From the NCBI RefSeq assembly GCF_963666665.1, contig NZ_OY762999.1:2485501-2549500 (forward strand): 64,000 bases of DNA, in the 5' to 3' direction. Source of the DNA: Maridesulfovibrio sp. (lineage in GTDB: Bacteria; Desulfobacterota; Desulfovibrionia; Desulfovibrionales; Desulfovibrionaceae). The notes below the pieces were generated by a model. That model was not told the DNA's origin. It ran no database searches and saw nothing but the letters and a program-made list of their open reading frames with translations. Positions 52,113 through 61,259 of the stretch are shown here, one piece after another; positions within the stretch are counted from its first letter, which is position 1, and every line of letters starts with the position of its first letter. Position numbers and translations under genes: made by a program.

Positions 52113-52294
52113 GACCTGTTCGCGAGGTCCGGCACTTGCTCCCGCAGGACGTCTTCTGGCTTCCGGGCCTATTCGACGCACAGCACCGCTCCTTCCCGTT
52201 TTCTAACAGTGGACCGACACTATTCCCTTCTTGATTTACCCGGTTACAGCAGCGCGCCTGCGACGGATTTCCACCGTCTTCCGTTTCCTGCGGG
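52113..52294 (-). promoter_or_regulatory. Cobalamin riboswitch of metE-metF
   Basis: Read on the minus strand: P1 TCCTGCGGG/CCCGCAGGA joins 52141-52149 with 52286-52294; the core AAGGGAATAGTG and the segment GGGAAGGAGCGG follow, and the B12 box AGCCAGAAGACGTCCTGC lies at 52143-52160. A GGACCT/AGGTC hairpin at 52113-52130 is the likely expression platform. Confidence 0.92.
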
Positions 52295-52401
52295 CGCATA
52301 CAAACCAAATTCAATATATAAAAATATTGTTATATAGTGATGGAGAAATGACATTCTTCAATCCCAAAGTCAAGGGTTGTTGCAAGATTTTGCTGAGACA
52401 A

Positions 52402-52442
52402 ATAAAAAGGCCCTCGGAATAAATCCGAGAGCCTCAAAAAAA
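52402..52442 (-). terminator. Terminator of the DUF4136 lipoprotein gene
   Basis: On the minus strand GGCTCTCGGA pairs with TCCGAGGGCC around TTTAT, followed by TTTTTATT. Confidence 0.85.
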
Positions 52443-52462
52443 CATTCTGTTATTTTGCTGTA

Positions 52463-53038
52463 TTATTCGCAATCTCTAACATTCAATTTTTCGCGGAAAT
52501 TTCCATCGGCAGTGGGAAACTTGGAAAAAGCCCCTTTGACCAGACATCTACCTACAACATCCAGACCTTCACGATCCTGACTTGTAGCCATGCCACGCCA
52601 CAGGTAGGTCTTCATACCTTCATTTTCGGGAGTCATCAGGTAGATACGTACAGTGTTGTCCACCCTAGGAGCATCAGCGGTCTTAACCACCCCGATATCG
52701 GTATTGGTCTTAGTGATGTAATCGTACTCATAAGCTTCACGCTTGTAAGTTACGCCCCTTTCCATGAAAGCCTTGGACCCGAAATTCACCACAACCATAA
52801 AATCCGGTGAATTAGGATCGTAACTGAAACCTTTGGCTTCAAGTTCCTGTTTCGCAGTGTTGAGCAGAATAGCCTCAAGATCCTTTTTGGATTCACTTTT
52901 CTGCTTAAATGCAAAAGTTTTCAAACCATTAAAATCAACACCCGGAACAGGCTTATTCTCAACATCCATATTTACGTATACGCACCCGGAAAGCAGCATC
53001 CCGATCAGCGCAAAAACAACGAGTAACTTCCTCACCAC
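52463..53038 (-). CDS. DUF4136-type outer-membrane lipoprotein
   Basis: A 191-residue lipoprotein. Lipobox LLSGC follows a short hydrophobic signal (MVRKLLVVFALIGM). The body shows the DUF4136 pattern: an F..LKTFAF strand near the N-terminus, an helix ending ELEAKGF, then SPDFMVVVNF. The residue after Cys is Val, not Asp, consistent with outer-membrane sorting. Function unknown; monocistronic with its own terminator. Confidence 0.75.
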   Translation of the reverse strand: MVRKLLVVFALIGMLLSGCVYVNMDVENKPVPGVDFNGLKTFAFKQKSESKKDLEAILLNTAKQELEAKGFSYDPNSPDFMVVVNFGSKAFMERGVTYKREAYEYDYITKTNTDIGVVKTADAPRVDNTVRIYLMTPENEGMKTYLWRGMATSQDREGLDVVGRCLVKGAFSKFPTADGNFREKLNVRDCE

Positions 53039-53196
53039 ATTCTCCTGACTTTATTAGTTACGACCCTCCCCTTAAATTCAGGCCGCATTAGATATAATAT
53101 TACACATTCCTATAACATAACCATTTATCTTTTTTACCAGCTTTAGCCAAGAGTAAAAACAGAATTAGATAGGGTAAATGCTGCTGCATAAAAAAA

Positions 53197-54486
53197 TCAA
53201 TCGTAAAAGCAAACCTGATTGCGCCCGGATTCCTTAGCATCATATAAAGCCATGTCCGCCATACGCAGCAAGCGCTCAGGGTCCAGCCTGCGTGAACTCA
53301 TCGTAGCCACCCCGATACTGGCTGTGCAATGAATGAAACCATCCAAGGCAGGGACTTCACTTTCCGCAAATTTTCTGCGCATACGCTCGGCCACGGTTAT
53401 GCCACCCGTAAGATCTGTTCCAGGTAAAAATACCGCAAATTCCTCTCCACCCATTCTGGCAAAGACATCGTCTTCCCTGATCACAGCCCTGCAAACATCG
53501 GCAAAATATTTAAGGACCGCATCTCCGACCTCATGACCATACGAGTCATTAATCTTTTTGAAGTCATCAAGATCAATCATCAACATTGCCGGCCCAGCAG
53601 GATTACGATTCTCGTTACTCATAAACAACTCAACCAGCCGAAAAAACTCCCGGCGGTTATAAGCACCGGTAAGACTGTCAGTTGTTGCCAGTAAAACCAA
53701 CCGGTCTTCTTCAGCCTTACGCAAAGAAATATCGTCAACAACCCAAAGCACACCGCGATTAAGATCAGCAGGGACATTAACATCCACGGCCTGACCGGAT
53801 AAAGAACACCACAAGGATTTACCGTCCCTGCGCCGCAGTTGGTATTCAATGTTCACTTGGGCCTTATTCACAAGAGTATAGTAATACAATCTTCCGAATT
53901 CGTGGAATTTTTCTTCAGTTAAATGCAAGTCAAGCATACTCAGGCCGATCATATCCGCAGGAGACTCATACCCCAAAATATCTGCGAGTGCCTGATTAGC
54001 CCGCTTCAAGATTCTTCCTCCCTGCAGGAACATCATTCCGACCCTGCTGCTCTCAAAAATTATTCCCAGCTCATGCAGGGTTTCGCGGAGTTCCATTTCG
54101 GTTGCTTTCAGGTAAGAAATATCACGCATGGCTGAGATACGATAAATCCTGTCTCGCAATTCTACGGTCCGTCCACGAATTTCAGCAGGAAAAACAGAAC
54201 CATCCTTGCGCTTGCCCATAACGAAATAAGGCTGGTCATATCTGGTGGATATTTTTTCTTTTACGAGTTCACGATAGTCATCGGCAATAAAATTCAGTCC
54301 GTGCATGCCGATAACTTCTCCATGTGAATACCCCAAAACCTTAAGAACTTCTTTGTTAACTGCCACGCAATGCATATCTTCCCCAAACACACCAATGGAT
54401 TCGGAAGAAGAATCCGCAATGAGTGTCTGCAATTCAAGCTGTTCTTTTAATTCAAAGATATATTTCTGAAGAGCGTCAGCCCCCAT
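53197..54486 (-). CDS. PAS-PAS-GGDEF diguanylate cyclase
   Basis: A 429-residue cytoplasmic protein with two PAS domains (about 15-125 and 135-255, the second ending in a PAC-like RDGKSLWCSLSG) and a C-terminal GGDEF domain with active-site GGEEF (ARMGGEEFAVFL, about residue 347). It makes c-di-GMP in response to a PAS-sensed signal. The inhibitory-site RxxD is not clear. It is divergent from a PilZ gene 141 bases away, a natural enzyme-receptor pairing. Confidence 0.9.
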   Translation of the reverse strand: MGADALQKYIFELKEQLELQTLIADSSSESIGVFGEDMHCVAVNKEVLKVLGYSHGEVIGMHGLNFIADDYRELVKEKISTRYDQPYFVMGKRKDGSVFPAEIRGRTVELRDRIYRISAMRDISYLKATEMELRETLHELGIIFESSRVGMMFLQGGRILKRANQALADILGYESPADMIGLSMLDLHLTEEKFHEFGRLYYYTLVNKAQVNIEYQLRRRDGKSLWCSLSGQAVDVNVPADLNRGVLWVVDDISLRKAEEDRLVLLATTDSLTGAYNRREFFRLVELFMSNENRNPAGPAMLMIDLDDFKKINDSYGHEVGDAVLKYFADVCRAVIREDDVFARMGGEEFAVFLPGTDLTGGITVAERMRRKFAESEVPALDGFIHCTASIGVATMSSRRLDPERLLRMADMALYDAKESGRNQVCFYD

Positions 54487-54627
54487 AACTTTCCCCGTAT
54501 TTATAGGCCATTTAATCCTGAGAAAACCTAAAAAAACGAATCAGACTCATTTCCAACACGATCATACAAAAAAAATAATTCACTTGCAGTTATTAAAAAT
54601 TTATTATCCCCGGCTGGGGAGATAAAT

Positions 54628-54975
54628 ATGAACACATTATCAGATAGACGAAAACACACAAGGATCGAGCTGAGTTCCATCAACAGCTTTTACCGACAAT
54701 GTGACGTTGCCGCGACTTCCGGTGGGGATATAGATATAACAATCCTCAATATTTCCAGGAAAGGAATGAAGTTCAAGATCAATTCTGCAAATGATTCCGG
54801 CAAGATAAAATTAGACGACGAACTGTTTATTCGCGGCTGTATTTTCAATGACAGAATCGGATTCCTCAGCAGCCAAAAAGCTGTAACCGTGTGGCAGGAC
54901 AATACTGTTTTCGGAGTTGAATTCACACCGTCCCTCGACCTTGATGAACCTTCGTTATTCAACATGCTTAAATAA
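54628..54975 (+). CDS. PilZ domain protein
   Basis: A 115-residue single PilZ domain. RRKHTRIEL gives the RxxxR switch and NISRKGMKF the (D/N)xSxxG element, here N-I-S-R-K-G. GGGGAGA precedes ATG 54628. A c-di-GMP receptor role is likely given the adjacent diguanylate cyclase. Confidence 0.82.
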   Translation: MNTLSDRRKHTRIELSSINSFYRQCDVAATSGGDIDITILNISRKGMKFKINSANDSGKIKLDDELFIRGCIFNDRIGFLSSQKAVTVWQDNTVFGVEFTPSLDLDEPSLFNMLK

Positions 54976-55035
54976 ACCGCCGATTGCTGATTCCACCCTC
55001 TTTCAAAGAACAGGATAAATTGCTACTTTCAGCTT

Positions 55036-56031
55036 GTGAGTAAGCAAGAACCCAAAATAATCGCATGGATCGGCAATACTTTTTTCCGGACCGGAATGGA
55101 TGCGCTGGGCTACAAGACCGTCCACATTCCAATCCGGGGACAGCAGGTATTCACCTGGCAGGACATCCTTGAAAAAACCGGATCGAAACCATTTGCCGTG
55201 GTTTATGCCGACCGGTCTATCGCCCCGCCGCTGGCCGGTGTGGAGAACTATCCCTGCCTGACCATTTTCCACTGCATAGATACCCATATACACAGCTGGT
55301 ATCCATTTTATGCCCAAGGGTTCGATATCTGTCTGGTCAGCCTGAAAGATCATTTGGACCGTTTCACCCCAAGATTACAGAAATCCCGCCTGCTATGGTT
55401 TCCGCCCATCGTCATGGACTATCATGTTCCATCCGAAGCCCCAAAAGAATGGGACCTGCTCTTTGTAGGTAATGTAAGTGCGGAATTGACCCCGGAAAGA
55501 AAAATTTTTCTCGATAAAGTAGCTGAACATGTACCGGGCCTGCACATTACCAAAGGCGATTTCAGCAAACTTTTTCCCAGAGCAAAAGTAGTGCTCAACA
55601 TTGCCGAACGCGGCGACCTCAACTTCCGGGTATTTGAAGCCCTCGCCTGCGGCGCATGTCTGCTGACTCCCAAAATCGAAAACGGGTTCTTTGATCTCTT
55701 TGAAGATGGAGTTCATCTGCTGACCTATGAACCCAACAATGTTGAAGATCTTCTGAAAAAATATAACCTTCTAATGGCTGACGAAGAATTACGTGAACGT
55801 CTTGCCCGGCAGGGCAATGAATTGATCGAAAGCTCGCATCGTATAATCCACAGAGCGCAGACTTTGCACAATGTAATTGAAGAAATGGATGTAGAAGCGG
55901 CCATCAAAAATCGTCTTGCTGCAGCACCTGAACTGCGACGAAATTTCCTCAAATCGCTCTACCTGCACTGGGCCGAGGAAGTTGGAATACCTGAATTTCA
56001 GAAGATTTATTTGGAAGCTGCTAAGAATTGA
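55036..56031 (+). CDS. Glycosyltransferase (CgeB/GT4-like)
   Basis: A 331-residue protein starting at GTG 55036 with a poor ribosome-binding site. The C-terminal half has the GT-B donor-site pattern: LLFVGNVSAELTPERKIFL, then NIAERGDLNFRVFEALACGACLLT, which is the E-x7-E-like nucleotide-sugar region of spore-protein CgeB/Glycos_transf_1_2 proteins. These act on flagellin, LPS or other surface glycans. The target is unknown, but the nearby c-di-GMP and motility-linked genes make surface glycosylation reasonable. Confidence 0.75.
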   Translation: MSKQEPKIIAWIGNTFFRTGMDALGYKTVHIPIRGQQVFTWQDILEKTGSKPFAVVYADRSIAPPLAGVENYPCLTIFHCIDTHIHSWYPFYAQGFDICLVSLKDHLDRFTPRLQKSRLLWFPPIVMDYHVPSEAPKEWDLLFVGNVSAELTPERKIFLDKVAEHVPGLHITKGDFSKLFPRAKVVLNIAERGDLNFRVFEALACGACLLTPKIENGFFDLFEDGVHLLTYEPNNVEDLLKKYNLLMADEELRERLARQGNELIESSHRIIHRAQTLHNVIEEMDVEAAIKNRLAAAPELRRNFLKSLYLHWAEEVGIPEFQKIYLEAAKN

Positions 56032-56149
56032 TTTGATGAGCTTCGCGCTTTTTTGAAAAGATTAATCCTCCTGCGGTTCTCTGGACTCTCCTAAAACTTT
56101 AAGTATGCTTCGCTCCCAGCGCGAAAAAACGAAAAGAGAGAAAGCTATA

Positions 56150-57310
56150 CTATCTCAACCGCTCCAGCCCCTGTGCCAGATCAGCCTTGAGATCTTCCAC
56201 ATCTTCCAGCCCGATATTCAAGCGGAATATTGTTTTACCTTCGTAGCCGAAATGGTTGGTACGCCGGAACTTACCGCCGGTGATCAAACTCTTGTAACCG
56301 CCCCAGCTGTAGCCGAGGCCGAACAGTTCAAGGTTATCCACAAACGGGGAATGATCAATATCTTCATATTCATCCTTGAGCGTAAAAGCGAACAGGCCGC
56401 TTGACCCTTTGAAATAACGCTTCCACAGATCATGCTGGGGGTGGCTTTCAAGGGCCGGATGAATCACTGAATCCACCATTTCATGACCTTCCAGCCATTT
56501 TGCAATCTCAAGGGCAGCTTCTTCATGCGCCTTGAGACGAACTTTCAAGGTCCGTAGCCCGCGCAGAGCCTGATAGCAATCTTCCTGAGCAGCAAAGACT
56601 TCGAAAAGACCACAGCATTTTGCGAAAGCATCCCAGCTCTGCTCATTGGTGGATACCGAGCCAAGCAGGATATCTGAATGTCCGGTGATGTATTTGGTGC
56701 AGGACTGGATGGAAACATCCACACCATGCTCAAAGGGATTGAAATATAAAGGAGTGGCCCAAGTGTTATCGATGACGGAAACTACACCCTTTTCACGGCA
56801 GATTTTTGTAATTGCCGGAACATCCTGAATCTCAAGGGTATTTGATCCGGGTGATTCCATGAAAAGCAGGGCTGTATTATCGCGAATGTATTCAGCTACC
56901 CCGGCCCCGGCATCAGAGGGCAGGTACTCAGCTTCAACTCCATACTTGGAAAGGAAACCATCGCAGAAATGACGGGTAGGACCGTAAACATTATCGCAAA
57001 TCAGGATATGATCACCCTTCTTGGTGTAGGCCATGAGCACCATGGCAATAGCGGCAATGCCGGACTGGAAAGTTTTGCAGCCGTGCGCACCTTCAAGTTC
57101 AACCATGGCAGCTTCGAAAGCTTTCTGCGCAGCCAATCCGCTGGTGCCATACTCAACACCATCGAATTCACCCTTGTTCGCCTTGAGCATGTCTGCGTAA
57201 GAATCAAAAAGCACAGTGGATGCACGGTGCATGGGTGGATTAATAGTATTTATAGTTTTCAGGGACTCATCTTTGCCCGCATTGATCAGCTTGGTGGAAA
57301 TATCTTTCAT
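56150..57310 (-). CDS. metC: Cystathionine beta-lyase (PLP enzyme)
   Basis: A 386-residue Cys/Met-metabolism PLP enzyme. The PLP Lys is in QSCTKYITGHSD, and VEYGTSGLAAQKAFE, VIDNTWATP and WGGYKSLI are typical of MetC beta-lyases rather than gamma-synthases. It yields homocysteine for MetE. The start ATG 57310 has AAGGAG; the longer upstream frame is not coding. A terminator (57342-57377) isolates it from aroB. Confidence 0.9.
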   Translation of the reverse strand: MKDISTKLINAGKDESLKTINTINPPMHRASTVLFDSYADMLKANKGEFDGVEYGTSGLAAQKAFEAAMVELEGAHGCKTFQSGIAAIAMVLMAYTKKGDHILICDNVYGPTRHFCDGFLSKYGVEAEYLPSDAGAGVAEYIRDNTALLFMESPGSNTLEIQDVPAITKICREKGVVSVIDNTWATPLYFNPFEHGVDVSIQSCTKYITGHSDILLGSVSTNEQSWDAFAKCCGLFEVFAAQEDCYQALRGLRTLKVRLKAHEEAALEIAKWLEGHEMVDSVIHPALESHPQHDLWKRYFKGSSGLFAFTLKDEYEDIDHSPFVDNLELFGLGYSWGGYKSLITGGKFRRTNHFGYEGKTIFRLNIGLEDVEDLKADLAQGLERLR

Positions 57311-57341
57311 GGGAACTCCTTGTTGTTTCTGGCCCAAAATA

Positions 57342-57377
57342 TAAAGCGGGAAACTGGAAAAACAACCAGTTCCCCGC
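57342..57377 (-). terminator. Terminator of the aroF-aroB operon
   Basis: On the minus strand GCGGGGAACTGG pairs with CCAGTTTCCCGC (one mismatch) around TTGTTTTT; a TTTATATTTT tract follows. Confidence 0.8.
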
Positions 57378-57415
57378 AAATATATTAGAGAAATGCCGCC
57401 CTAGGCATCATTTCT

Positions 57416-58501
57416 TCATATATTCTTTAATTCAGCTTCGATCAATTCAAGCGGAAAGTCCTCGCGTACAACTGCATTGCCCAATCTATCAAGACCGACA
57501 ATCACAACCTGTCCCTGCTTGACCTTCTTGTCCTTCTTCATTAGCTCCATGATCTTGGCAGGCTCAATGTCGAGCTTTCCGGTGGCAAGACCGAGCTTAT
57601 CCATGAGTTCTTCATGCAACGCAAGGTCCTCGGCCGCAAGCATCCCGGCCTTGTGACAGGCTCGGGCGACAATGCGCATGCCCCATGCAACGCACTCACC
57701 GTGAGATATCTTGTATCCGGCGAATGTTTCGATAGCATGGCCTACGGTATGCCCGTAGTTAAGGATACGGCGCACCCCGCCCTCTTTCTCGTCACGGATG
57801 ACTACATCGGCCTTGATCTCGCAACAACGAGCCACGACCTTAGCCATTACCTCACGGTCAAGTGAACTCACCTTATCCGCATTGGTGGATAGGTAATCAA
57901 CCAGCTCGCGGTCGGCAATAAAAGCGGTCTTAACCACTTCGCCAAGCCCGCTGAGAATTTCCCGCCCCGGCAGGGACTCAAGAGCCGAGATGTTGGTGTA
58001 AACCCGCTTGGGCTGATAGAACATGCCGCAATAATTTTTCCAATGCTTGATGTTCACCGCCACCTTGCCGCCAACGGAGGAATCAACCTGTGAAAGCAGG
58101 GTTGTGGGGACCTGCACGAAATTAATGCCGCGCATGTAGCTTCCGGCAACATAACCGGAAAGGTCACCGACCACTCCGCCGCCAAGGGCTACAACAACAT
58201 CCTGACGTGTGATTCCGGCTTCCAGCATGGCTTCGAGCAGAGAACCGAAAACATCAAGGGACTTGCTGTTTTCCCCGGCATGGACAGTAAGCAGCAACGG
58301 ATCAACATCTGCAAGAGCGAGCTTTTCTACCAGTGCATGACCGAAAAGCTCGCGGGTATTTTCATCGCAGATAACTACAGGAGTATGTCCGTACTTCCTT
58401 GCCTTGAGGTCAGCGACCACTTCATCCATAACGGAGTAGTCCACGCTGATCTCATAGGAATTATCGAACTCCCCGCGCAGCTCAACATTGACCTTGGGCA
58501 T
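57416..58501 (-). CDS. aroB: 3-dehydroquinate synthase
   Basis: A 361-residue NAD-dependent enzyme of the shikimate pathway. VVALGGGVVGDLSGYVAGSY, PTTLLSQVDSSVGGK and NYGHTVGHAIE (Zn-binding His) are intact. The start ATG 58501 overlaps the TAA of the upstream gene by one base (TAATG), so it is translationally coupled to the DAHP synthase fusion. Confidence 0.96.
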   Translation of the reverse strand: MPKVNVELRGEFDNSYEISVDYSVMDEVVADLKARKYGHTPVVICDENTRELFGHALVEKLALADVDPLLLTVHAGENSKSLDVFGSLLEAMLEAGITRQDVVVALGGGVVGDLSGYVAGSYMRGINFVQVPTTLLSQVDSSVGGKVAVNIKHWKNYCGMFYQPKRVYTNISALESLPGREILSGLGEVVKTAFIADRELVDYLSTNADKVSSLDREVMAKVVARCCEIKADVVIRDEKEGGVRRILNYGHTVGHAIETFAGYKISHGECVAWGMRIVARACHKAGMLAAEDLALHEELMDKLGLATGKLDIEPAKIMELMKKDKKVKQGQVVIVGLDRLGNAVVREDFPLELIEAELKNI

Positions 58502-59592
58502 TACTTTTCCCCGGCCAGAACACATTCCTGCTGACGCAGGGATTCTTCGTGGATGTACTGGAAAATACGGAGCATGAAATGTTCATCCATTCCGCGGGCA
58601 ACACCTTCGCGGGTGCGCTTTTCAACTGTCTTCTTCCACTGGTCAGGCTGCAGGAGAGCAATACCGCGCTCACATTTCATTTTACCGATCTTGCGGCCCA
58701 GAGCCATACGCTCGGCAAGAAGCTCAACAATGGCGTCATCAATTTCCACAAGGCGGGCACGCTTGCTTTCCATCTGCAGAGCAAATTCTTTATCTTCTGC
58801 AACAGGATACTTAACTTCCAGACCGGCGAGTACTTTACCGAGATCTTCAGGAGTAAACTGCTGTTTGCTGTCGCTAAGGGCCACATCAGGATTAATGTGG
58901 GATTCGATCATCAGACCGTCGAAAAGCAAATCAAGGGATTTCTGGGCCACTGCGGGAATCAGTTCACGCTTACCGCAAAGGTGGCTGGGGTCACAAATGA
59001 TAGGCATGCCATCAGTGCGGCGGCGCAGTTCAATAAAAATTCTCCAGTTGGGAGCATTACGGTATTCACTGGGACGAGCGGAGGAAAAACCGCGATGGAT
59101 AGCCCCCAGCTTGGTAACACCGGCCTTGTTGATACGCTCAAGAGCGCCGAGCCAAAGTTCCACATCAGGGTTGATGGGGTTTTTTACCAGCACAGGGATG
59201 TCGGTACCCTTAAGGGAATCAGCCAAAGCCTGAACCGCAAAAGGGTTAACAGTGGTTCTGGCACCGACCCAGATCATGTCTACACCGTACTTGAGGCAAA
59301 GCTCGACGTGCTCAGGAGTTGCGGTTTCGCAGGAGATGGGCAGCCCGGTCTCCTCTCTGGCTTCAACCAGCCATTTGAGACCTTCCTCACCCATGCCCTC
59401 AAAACAACCGGGACGGGTACGCGGCTTCCAGATACCTGCGCGCAGCACATGCACGCCTTTATCTTTGATACCGCGGGCGGTTTCGAGAAGTTGTTCGCGG
59501 GATTCCGCGCTACAGGGTCCTGCAATAATCAACGGACCGTCGTTGTTGAACCCCCAGGAATCCAAACCGGTTACATCAAGTTGTACACTCAT
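58501..59592 (-). CDS. aroF: Bifunctional DAHP synthase / chorismate mutase
   Basis: A 363-residue protein. Residues 1-260 are a KDO8PS-type (AroA-I-beta) DAHP synthase (IIAGPCSAES, KPRTRPGCFEG, HRGFSSARPSEYRN, CDPSHLCGKREL). Residues about 275-355 are an AroQ-type chorismate mutase helix bundle (LVEIDDAIVELLAERMALGRKIGKMK). The mutase after the synthase is a fusion used for feedback control by prephenate or chorismate in other bacteria. It is the first gene of the aro pair. Confidence 0.93.
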   Translation of the reverse strand: MSVQLDVTGLDSWGFNNDGPLIIAGPCSAESREQLLETARGIKDKGVHVLRAGIWKPRTRPGCFEGMGEEGLKWLVEAREETGLPISCETATPEHVELCLKYGVDMIWVGARTTVNPFAVQALADSLKGTDIPVLVKNPINPDVELWLGALERINKAGVTKLGAIHRGFSSARPSEYRNAPNWRIFIELRRRTDGMPIICDPSHLCGKRELIPAVAQKSLDLLFDGLMIESHINPDVALSDSKQQFTPEDLGKVLAGLEVKYPVAEDKEFALQMESKRARLVEIDDAIVELLAERMALGRKIGKMKCERGIALLQPDQWKKTVEKRTREGVARGMDEHFMLRIFQYIHEESLRQQECVLAGEK

Positions 59593-60060
59593 GGTAGTGA
59601 CCTCCGTAATATTTGAAGTTGAAAAGAAGTCCGGGCCGGTTTGATGGCGCTAGATAGAAAAATACTGCAAAGATGAAATCTGAATATAACAGACTATGCA
59701 GAAAACAGCAGGAAAAATCGGCCGGGATAAAAAGGAAAGCACCGAACACGAAAGATTATGTAAATCTCACGCAATCAATATCAATTTGTAAATGAAGTTG
59801 GACCTTACACCCTGCCGGGGAGGCAGGACCCGATAAAGCACGGCAGGCCTTCAATGGCGCGGGCCGGGCCGAGAGATATCGGTCAGTCTTAAGGAGTGCA
59901 TAACACCACTCAGGCGCGGCGTAAACACTCAATTACCTCTTGGCTGACATTTTCATGGTTTCTTAACATTTTTATAAATTGATATTGACTTTGAATTTCA
60001 CCATCACTACAAACTAAAACAACGTTATCAAACCGATTACAGACTTATAAGGAGAACACT
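59593..60060. other. 468-bp divergent region with GC-rich structured island
   Basis: No gene is supportable. The island 59800-59925 is far more G+C-rich than its AT-rich flanks and holds three stems: CCTGCC/GGCAGG around GGGGA (59811-59827), GGCCGA/TCGGTC (59867-59884) and GAGTG/CACTC (59894-59911). Its strand and function are unknown; it does not match a riboswitch class I could name. Confidence 0.5.
59985..60013 (+). promoter_or_regulatory. Probable sigma-70 promoter of flavodoxin gene
   Basis: TTGACT (59985-59990), 17-base spacer, TACAAA (60008-60013). AAGGAG at 60049-60054 is the ribosome-binding site of the gene at 60061. Confidence 0.55.
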
Positions 60061-60501
60061 ATGTCCAAATCACTGATCATTTACGGCTCAACTACCGGAA
60101 ATACTGAAACAGCTGCCGAATACGTGGCTGAAGCCTTTGAAAACAAAGAAATTGAAGTGGAACTTAAAAATGTTACAGATGTCAGTGTTGCAGACCTTGG
60201 CAACGGATACGACATTGTACTCTTCGGCTGCTCAACCTGGGGCGAAGATAAAATTGAGCTTCAGGACGACTTCATCCCTCTCTATGACGCCCTTGAAGAA
60301 GCTGATTTAAAAGGCAAGAAAGTATCCGTGTTCGGATGCGGTGATTCCGATTATACTTATTTTTGCGGAGCAGTAGATGCCATCGAAGAGAAACTCGAAA
60401 AGATGGGTGCTGTGGTTGTAGGTAACAGCCTCAAGATCGACGGCGACCCGGAACGTATTGCCATCACAGAATGGGGCAAAGAAATCGCGGACAAGATTTA
60501 A
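60061..60501 (+). CDS. fld: Flavodoxin
   Basis: A 146-residue short-chain flavodoxin of the Desulfovibrio type. The FMN phosphate loop is GSTTGNTE (residues 9-16), the aromatic/flavin loops are CSTWGEDKIELQDDF and CGDSDYTYFCGAVD. It is a low-potential one-electron carrier that can substitute for ferredoxin in sulfate reducers. It is monocistronic with its own promoter. Confidence 0.95.
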   Translation: MSKSLIIYGSTTGNTETAAEYVAEAFENKEIEVELKNVTDVSVADLGNGYDIVLFGCSTWGEDKIELQDDFIPLYDALEEADLKGKKVSVFGCGDSDYTYFCGAVDAIEEKLEKMGAVVVGNSLKIDGDPERIAITEWGKEIADKI

Positions 60502-60520
60502 ACTTACTCCCCATATATTC

Positions 60521-60562
60521 AAAAAAAAGCCCCCGTACTGTTTAAATTCAGTGCGGGGGCTA
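60521..60562 (-). terminator. Terminator between flavodoxin and HPt genes
   Basis: GCCCCCGTACTG (60529-60540) pairs with CAGTGCGGGGGC (60549-60560) with one G-U. A8 on the left gives a U8 run for the minus-strand HPt gene; the plus side lacks a T run. Confidence 0.8.
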
Positions 60563-60586
60563 AAAATGTTCTGTATCGATTTGGAG

Positions 60587-60988
60587 CTAATTTTCACCAG
60601 CCAATGCACGCTGCACTGAAACCTCAAGCATAGTTTTCTGCAAACGGATACTTTTAGTATTGCTATTGAGCACATCTTCGGTAAGGGAGCGCAACTTATC
60701 CACTGACTCCAGTGAGGCGGTAATGATAAGCTCTGTGGGGATTAAACCCTCGGAACGAATCATTTCCAGAACGTTTTCCAGCTTGTGGGACAGTTCTTCA
60801 ATTACAGACAGCTTAAGCAGGTTTGACCCGGCCTTAATTGAATGCGCGTCACGGAAAATTGAGTTAATCAATTCCGGAGTAAGGTCTGAAGGGCTGTTCT
60901 CCAACTGCAAAAGACCGGTCTCGATATTATCAAGCCGTTCCAATGTTTCATCCTGAAAGATGTCCAGTAATCTATCGCCAGTTCTCAT
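60587..60988 (-). CDS. Stand-alone HPt (histidine phosphotransfer) protein
   Basis: A 133-residue helical protein of the CheA P1/HPt family. The phosphorylatable His is H49 in IFRDAHSIKAGSNLL, preceded by a typical FQDETLERLDNIETGLLQLE helix. No kinase domain follows, so it is either a phosphorelay shuttle or a partner of an orphan receiver such as the CheY-like protein at 1579. No receptor gene adjoins it. Confidence 0.85.
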   Translation of the reverse strand: MRTGDRLLDIFQDETLERLDNIETGLLQLENSPSDLTPELINSIFRDAHSIKAGSNLLKLSVIEELSHKLENVLEMIRSEGLIPTELIITASLESVDKLRSLTEDVLNSNTKSIRLQKTMLEVSVQRALAGEN

Positions 60989-61259
60989 ATTATATATCCC
61001 GCCCGCTCTTACAGCGGGGGTTGAAAATCAAAATGAAAGACTCCGAAGGAGCTATGTTATGGGTTATCTGCCCTATGCTTAAACTTTCGTCAACAGATTG
61101 TAACTCAAAGCGCTGCTTTTAAGGGCCTAGGAACAGACTTCCCTTTTTGGCGGCAAAATTCTACACTGCCGCCCTCAAGTTCGGAATACCAATGAAATTA
61201 ATAATACTTATCTTTAATTATATTATATTTTTAATCAAGTATAGTGCGGAGTTAAACTA

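Noticed and set aside
59800..59925. Known riboswitch (SAM, FMN, TPP, lysine, c-di-GMP, Moco) for the GC-rich island
   Set aside because: I compared remembered consensus cores of these classes and none matched, so it is reported only as unassigned structure.
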